A DNA stretch of 64,000 nucleotides from Aplidium turbinatum (lineage: Eukaryota > Chordata > Ascidiacea > Aplousobranchia > Polyclinidae). The notes beneath the pieces were generated by a model. That model was not told where the DNA came from, ran no database searches, and was given only the letters and a program-made list of their open reading frames with translations. Below are positions 45,733 through 56,745 of the stretch, in pieces; position 1 is the first letter of the stretch; every line of letters starts with the position of its first letter. The position numbers and the translations under genes are program-made. The stretch covers positions 930,001 through 994,000 of the forward strand of contig OU964928.1 in the NCBI GenBank assembly GCA_918807975.1, in the 5' to 3' direction.

Positions 45733-48700
45733 TATCTGACCCGCAAATCGGGTGTTGGTTCTTACAAATTTTGATCAGGTTTTCTCGCTAGTTTAATTTT
45801 TTAAGCAGCAAATTTACGTCAATTTGATCAGCGTAGGGTCCAGTGAAATTGCGTGTTGCGTATGATGCGTTACGTTGCAACGTATTGTGTCAGTTGCGCT
45901 CACAACTTCACATGAACAGGTTGGAAAACACCTTCGCCATTTTTCTTCAGCTACACGAAAAACTTTTCACAATATTTTGGTTTGTAAAGGACTGAAATGC
46001 TCTTCTTGTAATGGTTCAATTTGTGAATTGTTTGTATGTTTTCAAAAGGAATTCTTTCTATGTTCTGAAGCTCAGCTGGAAAATCAGTCCTTTTTTGATC
46101 ATTCCTACAAAAGTTGGATAAATATACAAAAAGGGATGATTTGCTAGCTTGGCATAGTTGTGAGAGATTAAAACTGTGTAGATTGATTTGTTTTCAACGT
46201 ATCTGCCTTAGATGTTAAGTCCGGCAATCGTGCACTGACGTGGCAATAGGGTGTGGCTGCTGGTTTGAGAGAGCTGCAAGTTTTGACCACTAAAGTGAAT
46301 CTTGAAAAAAATTAAGTTTCAAGCTTGTATAACTTTTTTGACAAACAACAACTCTGTAGCCACAAGTCATCTAGAAAACTAAATGGGTGCCTTTCCTCGT
46401 GTTGTATTTTCTTTCTCCAACTGACGGCTCTGATTCACCGAAATCGGAGCGAAACTTCTTGCTTTCTCACCAGGCGGCAAAACCCTTTCTACGTCATCAC
46501 CTTTATGTGCTGAACTGTGACGTAATAATGAGACGTCCCTCGTGATAACACATCACAAATATCCCGCTGCCACTAATTCCACTCACCACGTTACTGCCTG
46601 CGCGTAGAGATTCCAGAGCACTGCTTCCTAATGCCGTCCGTCTTACGTCGACCAAACATGTTGCGAAAGCCTTTGCAATCGTCACAGTAACTTAGTGTTC
46701 TTTCGATCTCGAAGCGAAAACTGAACCCCACTATTACACTTGTTGGAAAGGATGCAGTGATGTGAATGCTTTTAGAAGGAACACGTCGCGTCGTCGCATT
46801 TCACAGCTTCGGACGAGTTGCGCTCAGAAACACATATTGCTGAAAACGCAACTTTTACGAAGCGTGAGAACTGCGAGTAAATTTCATTTCTTCTGATGCT
46901 CAATAAATGCTTCATTGCAAGTTTACGTCAACGCCTTTTCCCGCCTGCAAACTTCTACTTTTTATCACCGTTGGCATTGAATCGTTGAACAATTGCCACC
47001 CGAGTACATATCGCCCAATTTATGTCATGAACGGGGCTGTTCAAATATCCTGTGACGTCATCGACCAAGCAAATGACGTCAAAACAATATTTGAACAGTA
47101 TCTCGCGCTTTGTTGTTACCAGAGATTCGTGATGCTCGCAAGTCAAGTGCAATTACAAGAGCTCAACCTTATTGCTAGTAGTTTATTATTATAGCATGGA
47201 AACACTGTTGAGTTGGAATGAGTTCGATCGGCAGTCGTGTTGAAGGACCGGGTTCTGTACCAGGTAGAGACAGTTTCAAATAGCAATTAATTGGTCTCAG
47301 CTGTAACATGACATGGAATACATATAGTTGTATCAAGCAGCGTTGACAGGGGGGCCCTCAGGGGGCACTTTTGGACCCGGGATAATTTTAGGGAAAACGT
47401 TATATACACAGAAACCACCGCGTGTATTCTTTGGACGTGGGGCGTATTTCTTAAATACCATTATTTGGAGGCCGTAGATTTCATTGGTACCGGGCCAAAA
47501 TTATTCTCTCAATGGGAACTTCCTATTGACCGACCTATAATGGTTGAGAGGAATAGTTTACAGGTGACAATGCTCAGTTTAACTACTTCGGTTACCGGGC
47601 TTGCGCCAATGGCACCATCGGAAGTGTTATGGCTCATACTCACATTACATTGCTTGGGCGAGATGTGGTTTAATAGCGTTATAAAGCTGCACAATAACAA
47701 ATTTATGAATTGGTAACATGATGAACATTACGGGACGCTGATGGAAGGATATAAGAATGGCAGTGCATGGGCGGTCGGTAGGCTGTGTGGTACACAAGAG
47801 GCACAAAGAAGGTTCAAAATACAAAAATCGGTCTTTGATCGCCATAGCAACTGCACACTGGCAACATGCACAGATATAAAAGATGAACAGCAATACAATG
47901 ACGTCATGTATTGGAATAGACCAGCGGTTGTTCAAATACGGTACGACTCCCTAGGCGGTGGGCGTAAAACGTCACATAACGAAAGGTAAACAAAAGTCAA
48001 GAAATGACGCAATACGATATTTGAACAATCCAATCGGCATATAGTCAATGGAGTAGGCAAGATCAATAAGTTGGTGAACATTCCCATGCACATCGCAACA
48101 ACATTTAGTTACTGCGTAAAAAGTACGTTTGTTTTTTGCCGCTCCATGGAAGATAACCGATGAGCAAGGGTCTCGAAAGCATCGTGTCGTTTCGTTACAA
48201 TGCTCATGGCGATGTTTCCAACTTGTTTTGGCGCAAGTGGTCACTAATTGGCAAAATGGTCAGGCTACATAGTGGCGACATAAGCTTCACTCTCGCTCAG
48301 ATACGGTCGATTGAACTTCATGAAAAGATGCGATATTTGTAGCAAAATAATGCAAAGACTTAACATAAGAAAAAAATTAGTTAAAATAACACCACACAAA
48401 TAATTAAAAAAATAAGTAGAGTACGTACAACAACACTTGGACAAAGCTATTTTTACAATCAAGTCAATAATTTCTAATGCAACAAAAAAACAAATATCGT
48501 AATAACAAAAACGTATTGAAAAACAAGTTTGTGGCTTTATGGTAGTAAGGCACTGCCTGGGGCAACACGCCAAAGACGAAAGTACTCGGTGATGTGGTAT
48601 TCAGAAACCACAAAGCTGTGGTCGCACACAATTCGTGCACATTGCAATGTGATGTAAAGTCTAAGACTATGATTGCTACATCATCGCTAACATTGTTTTT

Positions 48701-49602
48701 CGCAAAGAAATATCCTCGTGTAAATATTAAGTTATCAACTAGACAAAAACACTGCATTTAGATCAGCGCTACGAAGTGGCAATAGGCTGCTGAGTGCTGA
48801 CTTTAAGGAGAAGAGGTAGCAACTACATTCAACTAAACGGTTGCTTCACTACACTAGATGGCTGGATTGTTTCAAAAATCGCCGTGGAACGAAGTCGAAA
48901 TCATTGAATGATCATTTCTTGAAAAAGCAACGACGAATTCATAAAAGTTAACAACATTCAAAATGGAAGTAAACAAAATCAGTCCGGTTGGGAAACTTGT
49001 ATAATTTATTGATAAGCTGTCGCCACTTTCGCCTTCTTCAGTATCTAAAACAGCTCAAGTACATAAAAAGGTAGCAACAACTTTTAAATCGCTATGTTTT
49101 CATTTACTTGTGCATTTGTAGATACTAAAGAAGCCGTCTTCACAGCACGAAAGCTTCATTTGACACAAGTTTTCGAACCTGACTGATTTTGTTTACTTAT
49201 TATGTTTAATTGTTCGGTTGCACTGTAAATGAAGGATACTTGTATAACTTTTCATCCTCAATAACATCGAGAAATCAGAGCAGAGGTTGAGAGACATCAG
49301 CGTCTATTTCTTTCAAAATGATGATTACCTTTCAGAAACTTCCATCTCTTTTCAAGAGCATTCCACAATATGGGGAAACAATGCAATGCCTCCACTTGGC
49401 TGAGCAACAAAAGCATTGCTTAAAACTAACCACACACTACACATTGTTGTGTCTTGCCTGTCTTTGATTTGTAGTTTTGTAAACATTCGTCAGCATTTCG
49501 TTGCAAAAGCATAAAATTTAAACGGTTCATGTACAATTGTACATTCATACATCTTGTGAAGAATGTACGTGTGTCGTGTGGGCTTTTTTCAGTATGATGA
49601 TT
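45733..49602. other. Intergenic region between two convergently arranged host genes
   Basis: Presumably contains the 3' untranslated sequence of both neighbours. Several open frames have mildly codon-like composition (minus 46,503-46,685 with an internal NV|GTGAGT donor; plus 47,465-47,716; plus 47,741-47,989), but none connects to a partner by splice phase. TGACGTCA palindromes occur near 47,052, 47,075 and 47,899. Confidence 0.35.
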
Positions 49603-49728
49603 TCAAAAGATGTAGGAATTGACTGCTGCTCTATCTTCTGAGCTGATTTTCTCATATTTGTAACCCTTGCCATGGCGCCTCCTAGAGGCTGACACTTTGG
49701 CTTTACTTCTTTTCACATACGATTTGAT
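49603..49728 (-). CDS. TGN38/46-KCT2-like membrane protein, terminal exon (cytoplasmic tail)
   Basis: Acceptor TTTCTTCTTACAG; phase 0. Reads IKSYVKRSKAKVSASRRRHG then KGYKYEKISSEDRAAVNSYIF and TGA. The tail is basic near the membrane and carries YEKI, a YxxPhi endocytic/TGN-retrieval signal. It ends in SYIF, resembling the NDYIF end I recall for KCT2 (C5orf15), while KRSK-KV..RR.....Y--- resembles the TGN46 tail (KRSKVTRRPKASDYQRL). Together with the two upstream exons this gives about 166 residues. The signal-peptide exon was not found. Confidence 0.6.
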   Translation of the reverse strand: MKSYVKRSKAKVSASRRRHGKGYKYEKISSEDRAAVNSYIF

Positions 49729-50543
49729 CTGTAAGAAGAAATAATTGACAAAATGTGATGTAAAGTATGGCCAGAAGTGTAACAGATGGATATTGTGACA
49801 TCAAGCCACATTCACTTTACTTCAGGGTTTCATTTTAAAAACGACTGCGAGGTGCAAATGCGAACAAGTAACCACCTCACACTGATACATGAAGTGGTTT
49901 GTGCAATAAAAGTTAAAGTTACATGTGCTTGCATAGACAAGGAACCAATACAGGAAAGATTCTTCGAAGATAACAACGTTTATATACTTTTCAGATTGTT
50001 CATTGTTATGAGTTTCGTGTTACAAACCAATAAGGTTTGGCAAATAAAGCAATATACACTATTACTAGGTGCAATCTCTTTCTTCATTTTAGTTTAACGA
50101 CTTCATCCTGAAACATCAGGGTCGACCACGACCAGTTGTCTGCGGTGACTCCTCTGTTTCTCTCTATTTTTGGCAGTAAACAATAGGCACATTTTGTATT
50201 GAAAACAAAAGTTTACTTGTAACCATCCGTAATAAAGTTAAGATCACTTGAAATATAAAATTGCCATGTCAAGCAACTGCAGCTCAATGATCTTCAGAGA
50301 TGTCCAGAGGAACCTACATAAACAAACACCCTCCATTCTATTTGCTCCCAACAGTGATGAATGCAAGCAATGGCTTATTGGCAATACATTGAAGCTAGGG
50401 GGAGCATTCACTTGGAAGTTGGATTGATAGGGGATCAAGTGTCGGAAAGCCCAATCTTTATGGAAAAACATGAATATTCTCATAGCAATTTTTGTGGCCA
50501 AGACAAAAGATATTTTATGAAACAGCACATTATGTCAACTTAC

Positions 50544-50629
50544 TCTTTTTCTTTTTTCATACACAACATAAGTTAGAATGACGAGACTGATGATGGCCAT
50601 AAAGAAGAAAAACACACTAGTACCGGCAC
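50544..50629 (-). CDS. TGN38/46-KCT2-like membrane protein, transmembrane exon
   Basis: Acceptor CATATTTTTAG at the upstream side; two bases complete a split Gly. It reads AGTSVFFFFMAIISLVILTY then VVYEKRKR, and ends in phase 0 at AGA|GTAAGT. A ~20-residue hydrophobic helix followed at once by the stop-transfer cluster EKRKR marks a type I single-pass membrane protein. Family members keep this helix as the best-conserved segment, with an FF-rich entry and KRK at the cytosolic face. Confidence 0.65.
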
Positions 50630-50894
50630 CTAAAAATATGAATTGACAATTGAAATTTGAATTGAATTTTTCCAATTTAATTTAACTTTCCACAGCATTG
50701 CGATTTCTGAACTTGGCTACCCTCTGCTATCAGCCTGTTCCTTTATTGTTTTGAGAAAGTAATGTTAGGTGTTTTACGCTCATTTTTAAACTATGCAAAA
50801 TATCACTTCTACACTTAATGAGAAAAAGTACAGGACATATCAAGCTATGAAATCAAACTATTGTGTTACATACACATCATACCTGGTTTTTTTT

Positions 50895-51085
50895 TTTCGG
50901 TCATTTATCGGTCATTGACCGATTTTTTAGCAAAATGTCCGAAAAAAAATATAGTCAATTTGGTCAAAATGTCCGAAAAAATATATAGTCAATTGACTAT
51001 ATATGACCAAAAATGACTAAAAATGACCAAATTTTTTCAAGTCATTTCGGACAAATGACCGAAAAGTCTCGGCAAAAAAAAAAAC
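50895..51085. repeat. Palindromic AT-rich insertion in an intron, GACCGAAA words
   Basis: CGGTCATTTATCGGTCATTG on the left is mirrored by CATTTCGGACAAATGACCGA on the right. The words GTCCGAAAAAA and ATAGTCAATT recur, and the centre (50,981-51,004) is a perfect palindrome around ATAGTCAATTGACTAT. The arms can form a long hairpin. No 8-bp duplication is evident. Confidence 0.65.
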
Positions 51086-51187
51086 AGCATCATACAATAC
51101 ACTTAAACAAACACCTCGTAAAATCAAACCCTTTGTCGATCAATGCCTTATCAAAAAACTATAAAAAAAACTTAAATAACCACATAC

Positions 51188-51476
51188 CATTGGTGTATAA
51201 CATCAGAGTATTATCCTCATTTGTTCCATCGATTTTATCCTTTTCCGCTGAGTTATTCATTTCATTATCTTCATTGCCTTGTTTTGAATCGTTGAAAATA
51301 TTATATTCAGGTGTGGTAATGCTGCTACCATTACCACTCATAACATCTTCAATACTTTGGGTTGAATTGTCAAAAACATTATTTTTAGATCCAGTGACAT
51401 TGTTACTTGGATCCATCGCGCTTCCCTCAGAGGGGTCTTGCATAATCTGGTAAATGATTGAATTCATAGTCGGTGT
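51188..51476 (-). CDS. TGN38/46-KCT2-like membrane protein, lumenal exon
   Basis: Acceptor TTTTTTTAG and donor CAATG|GTATGT; begins in phase 0 and ends in phase 1, matching the next exon. Low-complexity, Asn/Ser/acidic-rich: TPTMNSIIYQIMQDPSEGSA, SNNVTGSKNNVFDNSTQSIE, VMSGNGSSITTPEYNIFND. N-glycosylation sequons are NVT, NST, NGS and NNS. This is the expected lumenal region of TGOLN2-type proteins, which is disordered and evolves quickly. The internal Met at 51,467 is probably not the start. The intron that follows holds a palindromic repeat (50,895-51,085). Confidence 0.6.
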
Positions 51477-51519
51477 CTAAAAAAACAAAAAAAAATTAAG
51501 TTGAACTGATTTATTTCAT

Positions 51520-51625
51520 ATATATATATTAGTTAAAGTCTATTTGTATAAGGACCTTCTGATGATCCCCCTTTTGGAGTGAAACATGCTGTAGAGGTTT
51601 TAGAAAGTAATAACTATATATATTT
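51520..51625. repeat. Penelope-terminus-like fragment
   Basis: CTATTTGTATAAGGACCTTC, TGATGATCCCCC and GAGTGAAACATGCTGTAGAG, then AGTAATAACTATATATATTT, follow the arms of the inverted repeat at 39.3-39.6 kb in the same order. Confidence 0.5.
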
Positions 51626-51694
51626 GATGTAAGTTAAACTTACGTTATTTTACAATTATATTTCATGGCATTTTTATGACTCACGTTTGCAAGG

Positions 51695-51890
51695 GCATTA
51701 CAAAACAAAATCTTCATACCACATTGGAAAGTTTGGCCTGCGCGGGGGATAAATCCCCCGCGCACTTCAATTTCCAGCCGCGGTGTCAGCCGCGCAATTC
51801 ACAAAAAATCACAAGCGCAGCCGCGCAATTCTCTAAAAATCACAACCTCAGCCGCGCAAATCGCTCCGGCCAGCCGCGAGAATGCAACTA
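51695..51890 (+). repeat. GC-rich repeat with hairpin and CAGCCGCGCAATT units
   Basis: GCGCGGGGGA-TAAA-TCCCCCGCGC (about 51,737-51,760) is a perfect hairpin. It is followed by four CAGCCGCG(C)AATTC-type units spaced by CACAAAAAATCACAA. A relative in opposite orientation lies at 56,610-56,745. Confidence 0.6.
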
Positions 51891-53550
51891 AATAATTGCA
51901 ACAATTCTATCGTTTTATGCAAAAACCACTCCTGAGTTTTTGTTGAATCGAGAAAATAAACAATTTATGTTCCATTGTTTCACCTTATGTGACGTAACAA
52001 CGAAAATTGCCCACCCCTGCACGCCTGCAGTGCTTTCACTTTGAAGGATTTTATCCCGAAATTGGGATTTTTCAACGCTTCGAAGGATAAAAAAAGGAAA
52101 TGAAGATCGGAAGGATTTTTAACAATTTTACAAGGAAATTTTGTCTTAAAAAGGGAATTGTTGTTTTTAGCAATTTTAAACAAAATATTATTAACATTTC
52201 CTTACAAAAGTTCTAAAAATGACTGGAATAACGATGATCAGCTAGTTTCCGTCGTCACTCGCCACCAGGAACCCCTTTTCACTCTCTTTCCCATTCGCGC
52301 CTTTCTGTCGCTTGATTTCTATTTTCGCCATTTTGGGAATTGGACGTGAGTGCAGTGAGTGAGTTAGTTCTCAATTCTTTTAGTTAAAATTAGGTAATCC
52401 GTTGATTTACAGTTGAACTTGAGTAGCAATGACAAAGTTCGCTGAGCTTCGACGTACAGTTAGGCATGATAAGCTTAGGCTAGTGGTATCCTTCCGGTTT
52501 AGAAAAGTTAATTATAGCCTAGCCTATGTTAACCTATTACGTTGTCATAATAATAGAGCTAGCTAGGCTGTGTATGTGTAGGCCTATAGCCTACTAGGCC
52601 TACAGCATAGATACTGTACGAGTGTAGGCTACACAGACTGAGTCAGTATCATGAATAGGCCTAGTAGCCTACCTTGAAGTTTTTCACCAGTCTCAGATCA
52701 TTGTGAAGACGTTACTGAAAAAGAGAAAATTTTGGGGAATATTTGCATCCCCCCACCAAACTTTTAGGGGGAATAATTCTCCTCTCTCCGGGATTTACGC
52801 CTATGATGGCTACCCATTGACAAACTGGTGTCGTTATTTAATGATTTTCATATTTTTCAGACGTACTTAAACGGCGATCAAAACAGGATATTTGTGGAGG
52901 AGTAGGCCTAAGTAAAAAAAGAACGAAAAGCGGACATAAAAAACGCCGATGTCCTTTTGCTTAGTTTGATTTGAGCAAAGCAAAAGTAACTTTTGGTTCC
53001 AGGAAGATTCAATACTTCAACATCAAAAACACACATTGGTTCTGTTCACAAGAATTGCAATGTCTCAACGGACAAAATTGTCTCAGAACACAGCCCGCTA
53101 GCAAAAGAGGCGTTGAACGGTTGAAGGCTTATCAACGTAGCCTACCCTCACTTCCAAGTAGCCTAAGTCTGGTAAAATGCCGTACGTTTTTCTGCTGAAG
53201 TGTGGTCAAACTATGTTTCTGATTTCAACTTTGTTTTAGCTTAGCCTTGTTTCTAACAAATACTTTTTGGTCTGTGCCGAACCATCATTTTCTGCCCCGC
53301 AGCGCAAACTGTTTTTTTGAACAGGACAAACTCAGAGAAACAAGACAATTTAATTATGTAACATTCACGAATTTTACAGTAATATAGGCTAATAACTCGA
53401 CGACCAACGTATAACTGTAACTTATAGATTTATAGAATGTATCTTGTATAATAGTAGTCTAACTTAGATAATGATAACAACTTTTTAGGAAATTGATTAC
53501 ATGTCGTGGCTGATTCGGTTAATGATTTCGTGTCTACTTCCACTTTTTAG
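51891..53550. other. Spacer, possible 5' region of a plus-strand gene
   Basis: A GGAC|GTGAGT donor near 52,345 could close a non-coding first exon. The segment 52,490-52,680 is packed with TAGGCCTA/TAGCCTA words. No coding exon with matching phase was found. Confidence 0.3.
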
Positions 53551-53730
53551 GAAAGTAACAAACCCGAAAACAGCAACATCCAAATCCAATCCGGCATTCA
53601 TTGATTTATCGAAATCACCAACGAAACCACTAAAGAAGTTACCACCGCCTGATTCAAACAACGTGGATGATGCCTACCAGGATTTATCGATGCAAAACAT
53701 GAATAGCCTGCCGCCTTCATATCTGGCTCT
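53551..53730 (+). CDS. Candidate exon encoding an ITAM-like cytoplasmic tail
   Basis: After the acceptor TTCCACTTTTTAG the frame reads KVTNPKTATSKSNPAFIDLS, KSPTKPLKKLPPPDSNN and DDAYQDLSMQNMNSLPPSYL-ALE. DDAYQDL-(11 residues)-YLAL fits D/E-x-x-Y-x-x-L-x(6-12)-Y-x-x-L, the ITAM pattern. PPSY could also bind WW domains. The hydrophilic, proline/serine-rich composition with good codon balance suggests a receptor tail. The frame becomes AT-rich after ALE and ends at 53,869. No upstream transmembrane exon was found, so the assignment is tentative. Confidence 0.35.
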
Positions 53731-54058
53731 TGAGTGTTTAAATAACATTAGACATAATTTTTTTGCTATTATTGTGATCTCCCTGTGTAGGCTACAGACT
53801 GTAGGCTACCAATTTCATTACCGTACTATACTCTACCAGTTACAATTACAGTGTAACCAGACGCAGTAAGTTATAATATAATGAAGATGATATTTAACAG
53901 TGCATTTATGTAAACGTAAATTTGCAAGTTATAATGCCGGGTCTGGCAATGTAAATAAATTCTTTCGTGTATTATGTTTTGTAATTATGTGATTGAAGAG
54001 CACGTCATTAAACCTATTGTACCTGTTTTATTAGAGTAACCTTTTGCTACCACACTGC

Positions 54059-54383
54059 CATTGGCGTAGCCAGGATTTTCGATTGGGGGGGGGGGGGAAA
54101 GTTTGAAGTACAGATGCCAAGCAAAATTTGTCTTCCCCGAACATTTTGACCAAAAATAGCCCTGTTTGGTAGTCATTTTTGAACCAACAATGTCAAAATT
54201 TTTTCTCAAAATTGGCATGATGTTAAATAATACTGGTTTTACTTCGTAATCAGCTAAATTATTGTTAAAGTGAATTCAATTAGCCGCAATTTATTGAAAA
54301 ATTTGTCCAAAATGTACAAAAGTTGCTATATATCTCTCATAAAGTTGTTGGATTGGGTGGCGGGCCCCCTAGCTATGCCCTTA
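54059..54383. mobile_element. Short hAT MITE, 325 bp
   Basis: CATTGGCGTAGCCAGG at the left and inverted CCTAGCTATGCCCTTA at the right, with CACACTGC (54,051-54,058) and CACATTGC (54,384-54,391) as a 7/8 target duplication. A poly-G run follows the left terminus. The (C)A-TGGCGTAGC-AGG terminus is common among animal hAT elements. Confidence 0.75.
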
Positions 54384-54841
54384 CACATTGCTCAATATTT
54401 AAAAAAGACTGTAAGTTACTGTGCAGTGTGCATGTCACTCTTAATATTTTATGTAGCCCCTTGTCTTGCGCACTGGTCGAATCATGCAAGAGCGCTGCAG
54501 CACATTTAAATTACCGAACCGCAATGAAAGTACGTGCAAAATAATGTTTTCTACTGCAACGCCTAACGGTCGTCGGTCGCGTTGTTAAAAAAAGCAGAAA
54601 AAATTTCATTGTTTTCAAGAAACAAAATTTAGTTTTGGATAGAAAGTTCAGTTCAGTTGTTTTTATTTCTGACCATCATATCAAAATTTTACGCATTTAA
54701 GTTAAAAATTGTTTTGTGCCATGATACGTAGCCTAGATTAAAAATAAATGATGGAATGAGGATGGAAGACCTTCTTCCATCCCATCATCCAAATCTTCTA
54801 TTCCATCCTTGGATCTTCCATCCCAAAATATGCCTTCCATC

Positions 54842-55739
54842 CAGTGTTGTACGCGTCAATGAAATAAATTGACGGCGTCAGCGTCAGCGCAAATTGCCTA
54901 AAAACTTTACGGCGTAAAGTACTGCGTAAGCTCGTAAAGAAATTGACGGCGTCAGCGCTAATTTCTAGCGCTATTTTAGCCAGGGTCTCACAAAACGAAA
55001 GTATTTCAACCAAGTTTAGGCTAACAATAGCTATAAATAAAGAGCAGGTTTTATGTTTTGAGACTGTATTGTAACTACCTGCTTTAGCTTATTAGTTCTT
55101 TCCTTGTAGAAACACAAGCATTTCAAAACGTTTGTCTGACAATTTGCTGCGTTTGGGACGCATAATGTCCTTTCCAAGTGAAAACATGAGTTCCACAGCA
55201 GCGCTGAATGGTATTGGTGTGTTGTATTTCAAAAACAAGTCTTGAAAACGTTTACTCGGAAAGGTATCACTGTTCCAAGCGTGCTGCGATGGCTTAGCAT
55301 ATATAAATCTTTTAACGAGGTCCACTGCACCAGCATCGCTCTTTTCAAGGGCATAAAGCTCTTGAAATAAAGTATCATCAACCATCGCGATGACATTCAT
55401 TGATTTTTCGCTTTCTCTCTCTGATCCCTCGTTCTCGCTACTGATCACGATATGAGTATCACCTACCATTTGGCGAGCTTCTTCCGCTTGCATTCCAGGT
55501 AGCTATTCCAACCAACGCGAAATCGGGTAATTCGTATGAGTCGCGCTGGCCAGAACACATTGTGAAACTCTTATTATGTAACGAGATTTTCCATGAAAAC
55601 AAAAAATGACGCATAGCGCTTGACGCTTAAAATCGGCAAAATATTTGACGGCGCTATCACTTACGTCAACTAAAAAATAAACTGACGGCGCTAGCCTTAG
55701 TTGACGCCGTCAAATTGACGGCGTCAACGTACAACTCTG
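54842..55739. mobile_element. hAT element, 898 bp, with transposase remnant
   Basis: CAGTGTTGTACG and inverse CGTACAACTCTG, with perfect CTTCCATC duplications (54,834-54,841 and 55,740-55,747). Subterminal regions consist of TTGACGGCGTCA palindromic words. The minus-strand transposase end at 55,092-55,493 lies inside. The target is itself a CTTCCATCC-rich stretch. Confidence 0.88.
55092..55493 (-). pseudogene. hAT transposase C-terminus (truncated)
   Basis: 133 codons ending in a normal stop. Residues ~80-133 read FPSKRFQDLFLKYNTPIPFS, AAVELMFSLGKDIMRPKRSK and LSDKRFEMLVFLQGKN. This is the conserved hAT dimerisation end (NT-LPSSAPVERLFS-G--I--PKR--LSDK-FE-LVFLK); the usual APVER reads AAVEL here. 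The N-terminal two thirds of the enzyme are missing, so this is a remnant in a deletion derivative. Confidence 0.8.
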
Positions 55740-55798
55740 CTTCCATCCCATGCCTTGCTCCTATGGCACGTTAAATCAAGTCACAGCTTATGTTATAC

Positions 55799-55990
55799 CA
55801 GTGGTTCTCAAACTGGGGTCTGCAGTCCTTTTGGGACCGCGAGACAATTTTCTAGGACCGCGAAGCACCTTCCAAAAAAATGACACAATCCCGAAGAAAA
55901 AAATTTTGTGGAAAGTAAAAATTTTCAGGCAACTTGTTTTCCAAACCAAACTTAAAAGATATATTTTAGTAGCCTACGCTGGCTTGGCAT
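55799..55990 (+). mobile_element. hAT (Charlie-type) terminus, one end only
   Basis: CAGTGGTTCTCAAACTGGGG at 55,799 is the classic CAGTGGTTCTCAAxCTGGGG terminus of Charlie-like hAT elements, followed by GGACCGCGAGAC words. No inverted partner end was found downstream, so the copy is truncated. Confidence 0.5.
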
Positions 55991-56605
55991 CCCTACACAC
56001 AGTTTTTTAAGCCTGGCCTTTTGTTTGATTGTGATAGCCTTTGTTTCGTTTCTATCCATCGCCTTTGTGACATCAAGGAGTGCAAAGTAGTGACGTGCTC
56101 CTACAACACTCGTGTTTACCAGATCAAGAACAGAATTACGAAATATACTTGACTAAAAGGAAGTACGGTAGGCGAAGTTGATTAAGGCTGGTTATTTTTA
56201 TTGATTTAAGGTTTGAATTGAATGCTTTTCCGAACTTTTAGCTTTTTTAGCCTTATTCAGATATCAAAAAATGTCGTAGTAACCTATGAAAAAACCAAAA
56301 AATGCACGTACACAACAAGTTGTCAGTACTCAGTAGGCCTACAATAGCCTACGTAGCCTCCGCACAAATCAGTCATGTCACGCATGATAGCGCTACCAAC
56401 ATCAGTGATGTCATATGTCACGCATGATTGCGTCGACCAGTGGGATATGTTAAAGTGCCTACCGTGGAATCACAGTAACTGTGGTCAAGATTAGCGCAGT
56501 TATTGAGCTTGAGCTGTTATGCTATTTCCAAAAAAAGCTCAGCGAGGCAGGACAGCATTGCAATTGCAAAGTTAAGGTTTCAGTAAGCGTTTTCCTTTAC
56601 GTTTT
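55991..56605. other. Spacer, nothing recognised
   Basis: AT-rich with TAGGCCTA words at about 56,335; no gene. Confidence 0.3.
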
Positions 56606-56609
56606 TGTG

Positions 56610-56745
56610 AATAATTTTCAAACGCGCAATTTCCAGCGTTTGATATTGACAACCGCGCAATTTCCAGCGTTTGATGTTGACAGCCGCGCAAATGCAGCAG
56701 CTGAAACTCTTCTCCCCCGCGCAATGTTCAAACTTTCCAATCTGG
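56610..56745 (-). repeat. GC-rich repeat, inverted relative of 51.7 kb
   Basis: CGCGCAATTTCCAGCGTTTG occurs twice, then CAGCCGCGCAAATGC and CCCCCGCGCAATG..CAAACTTTCCAATC. The last part is the reverse complement of GATT/CATTGGAAAGTTTG..GCGCGGGGG at 51.72 kb. Confidence 0.55.

Noticed and set aside
46503-46685. Possible minus-strand first exon (MTIAKAFATCLVD..) with a GTGAGT donor
   Set aside because: No downstream exon with matching phase was found before the SPMIP2-like gene on the other strand.
47465-48342. Three plus-strand frames with mildly codon-like composition
   Set aside because: No splice partner, start context or recognisable domain; the antisense frames are equally open.
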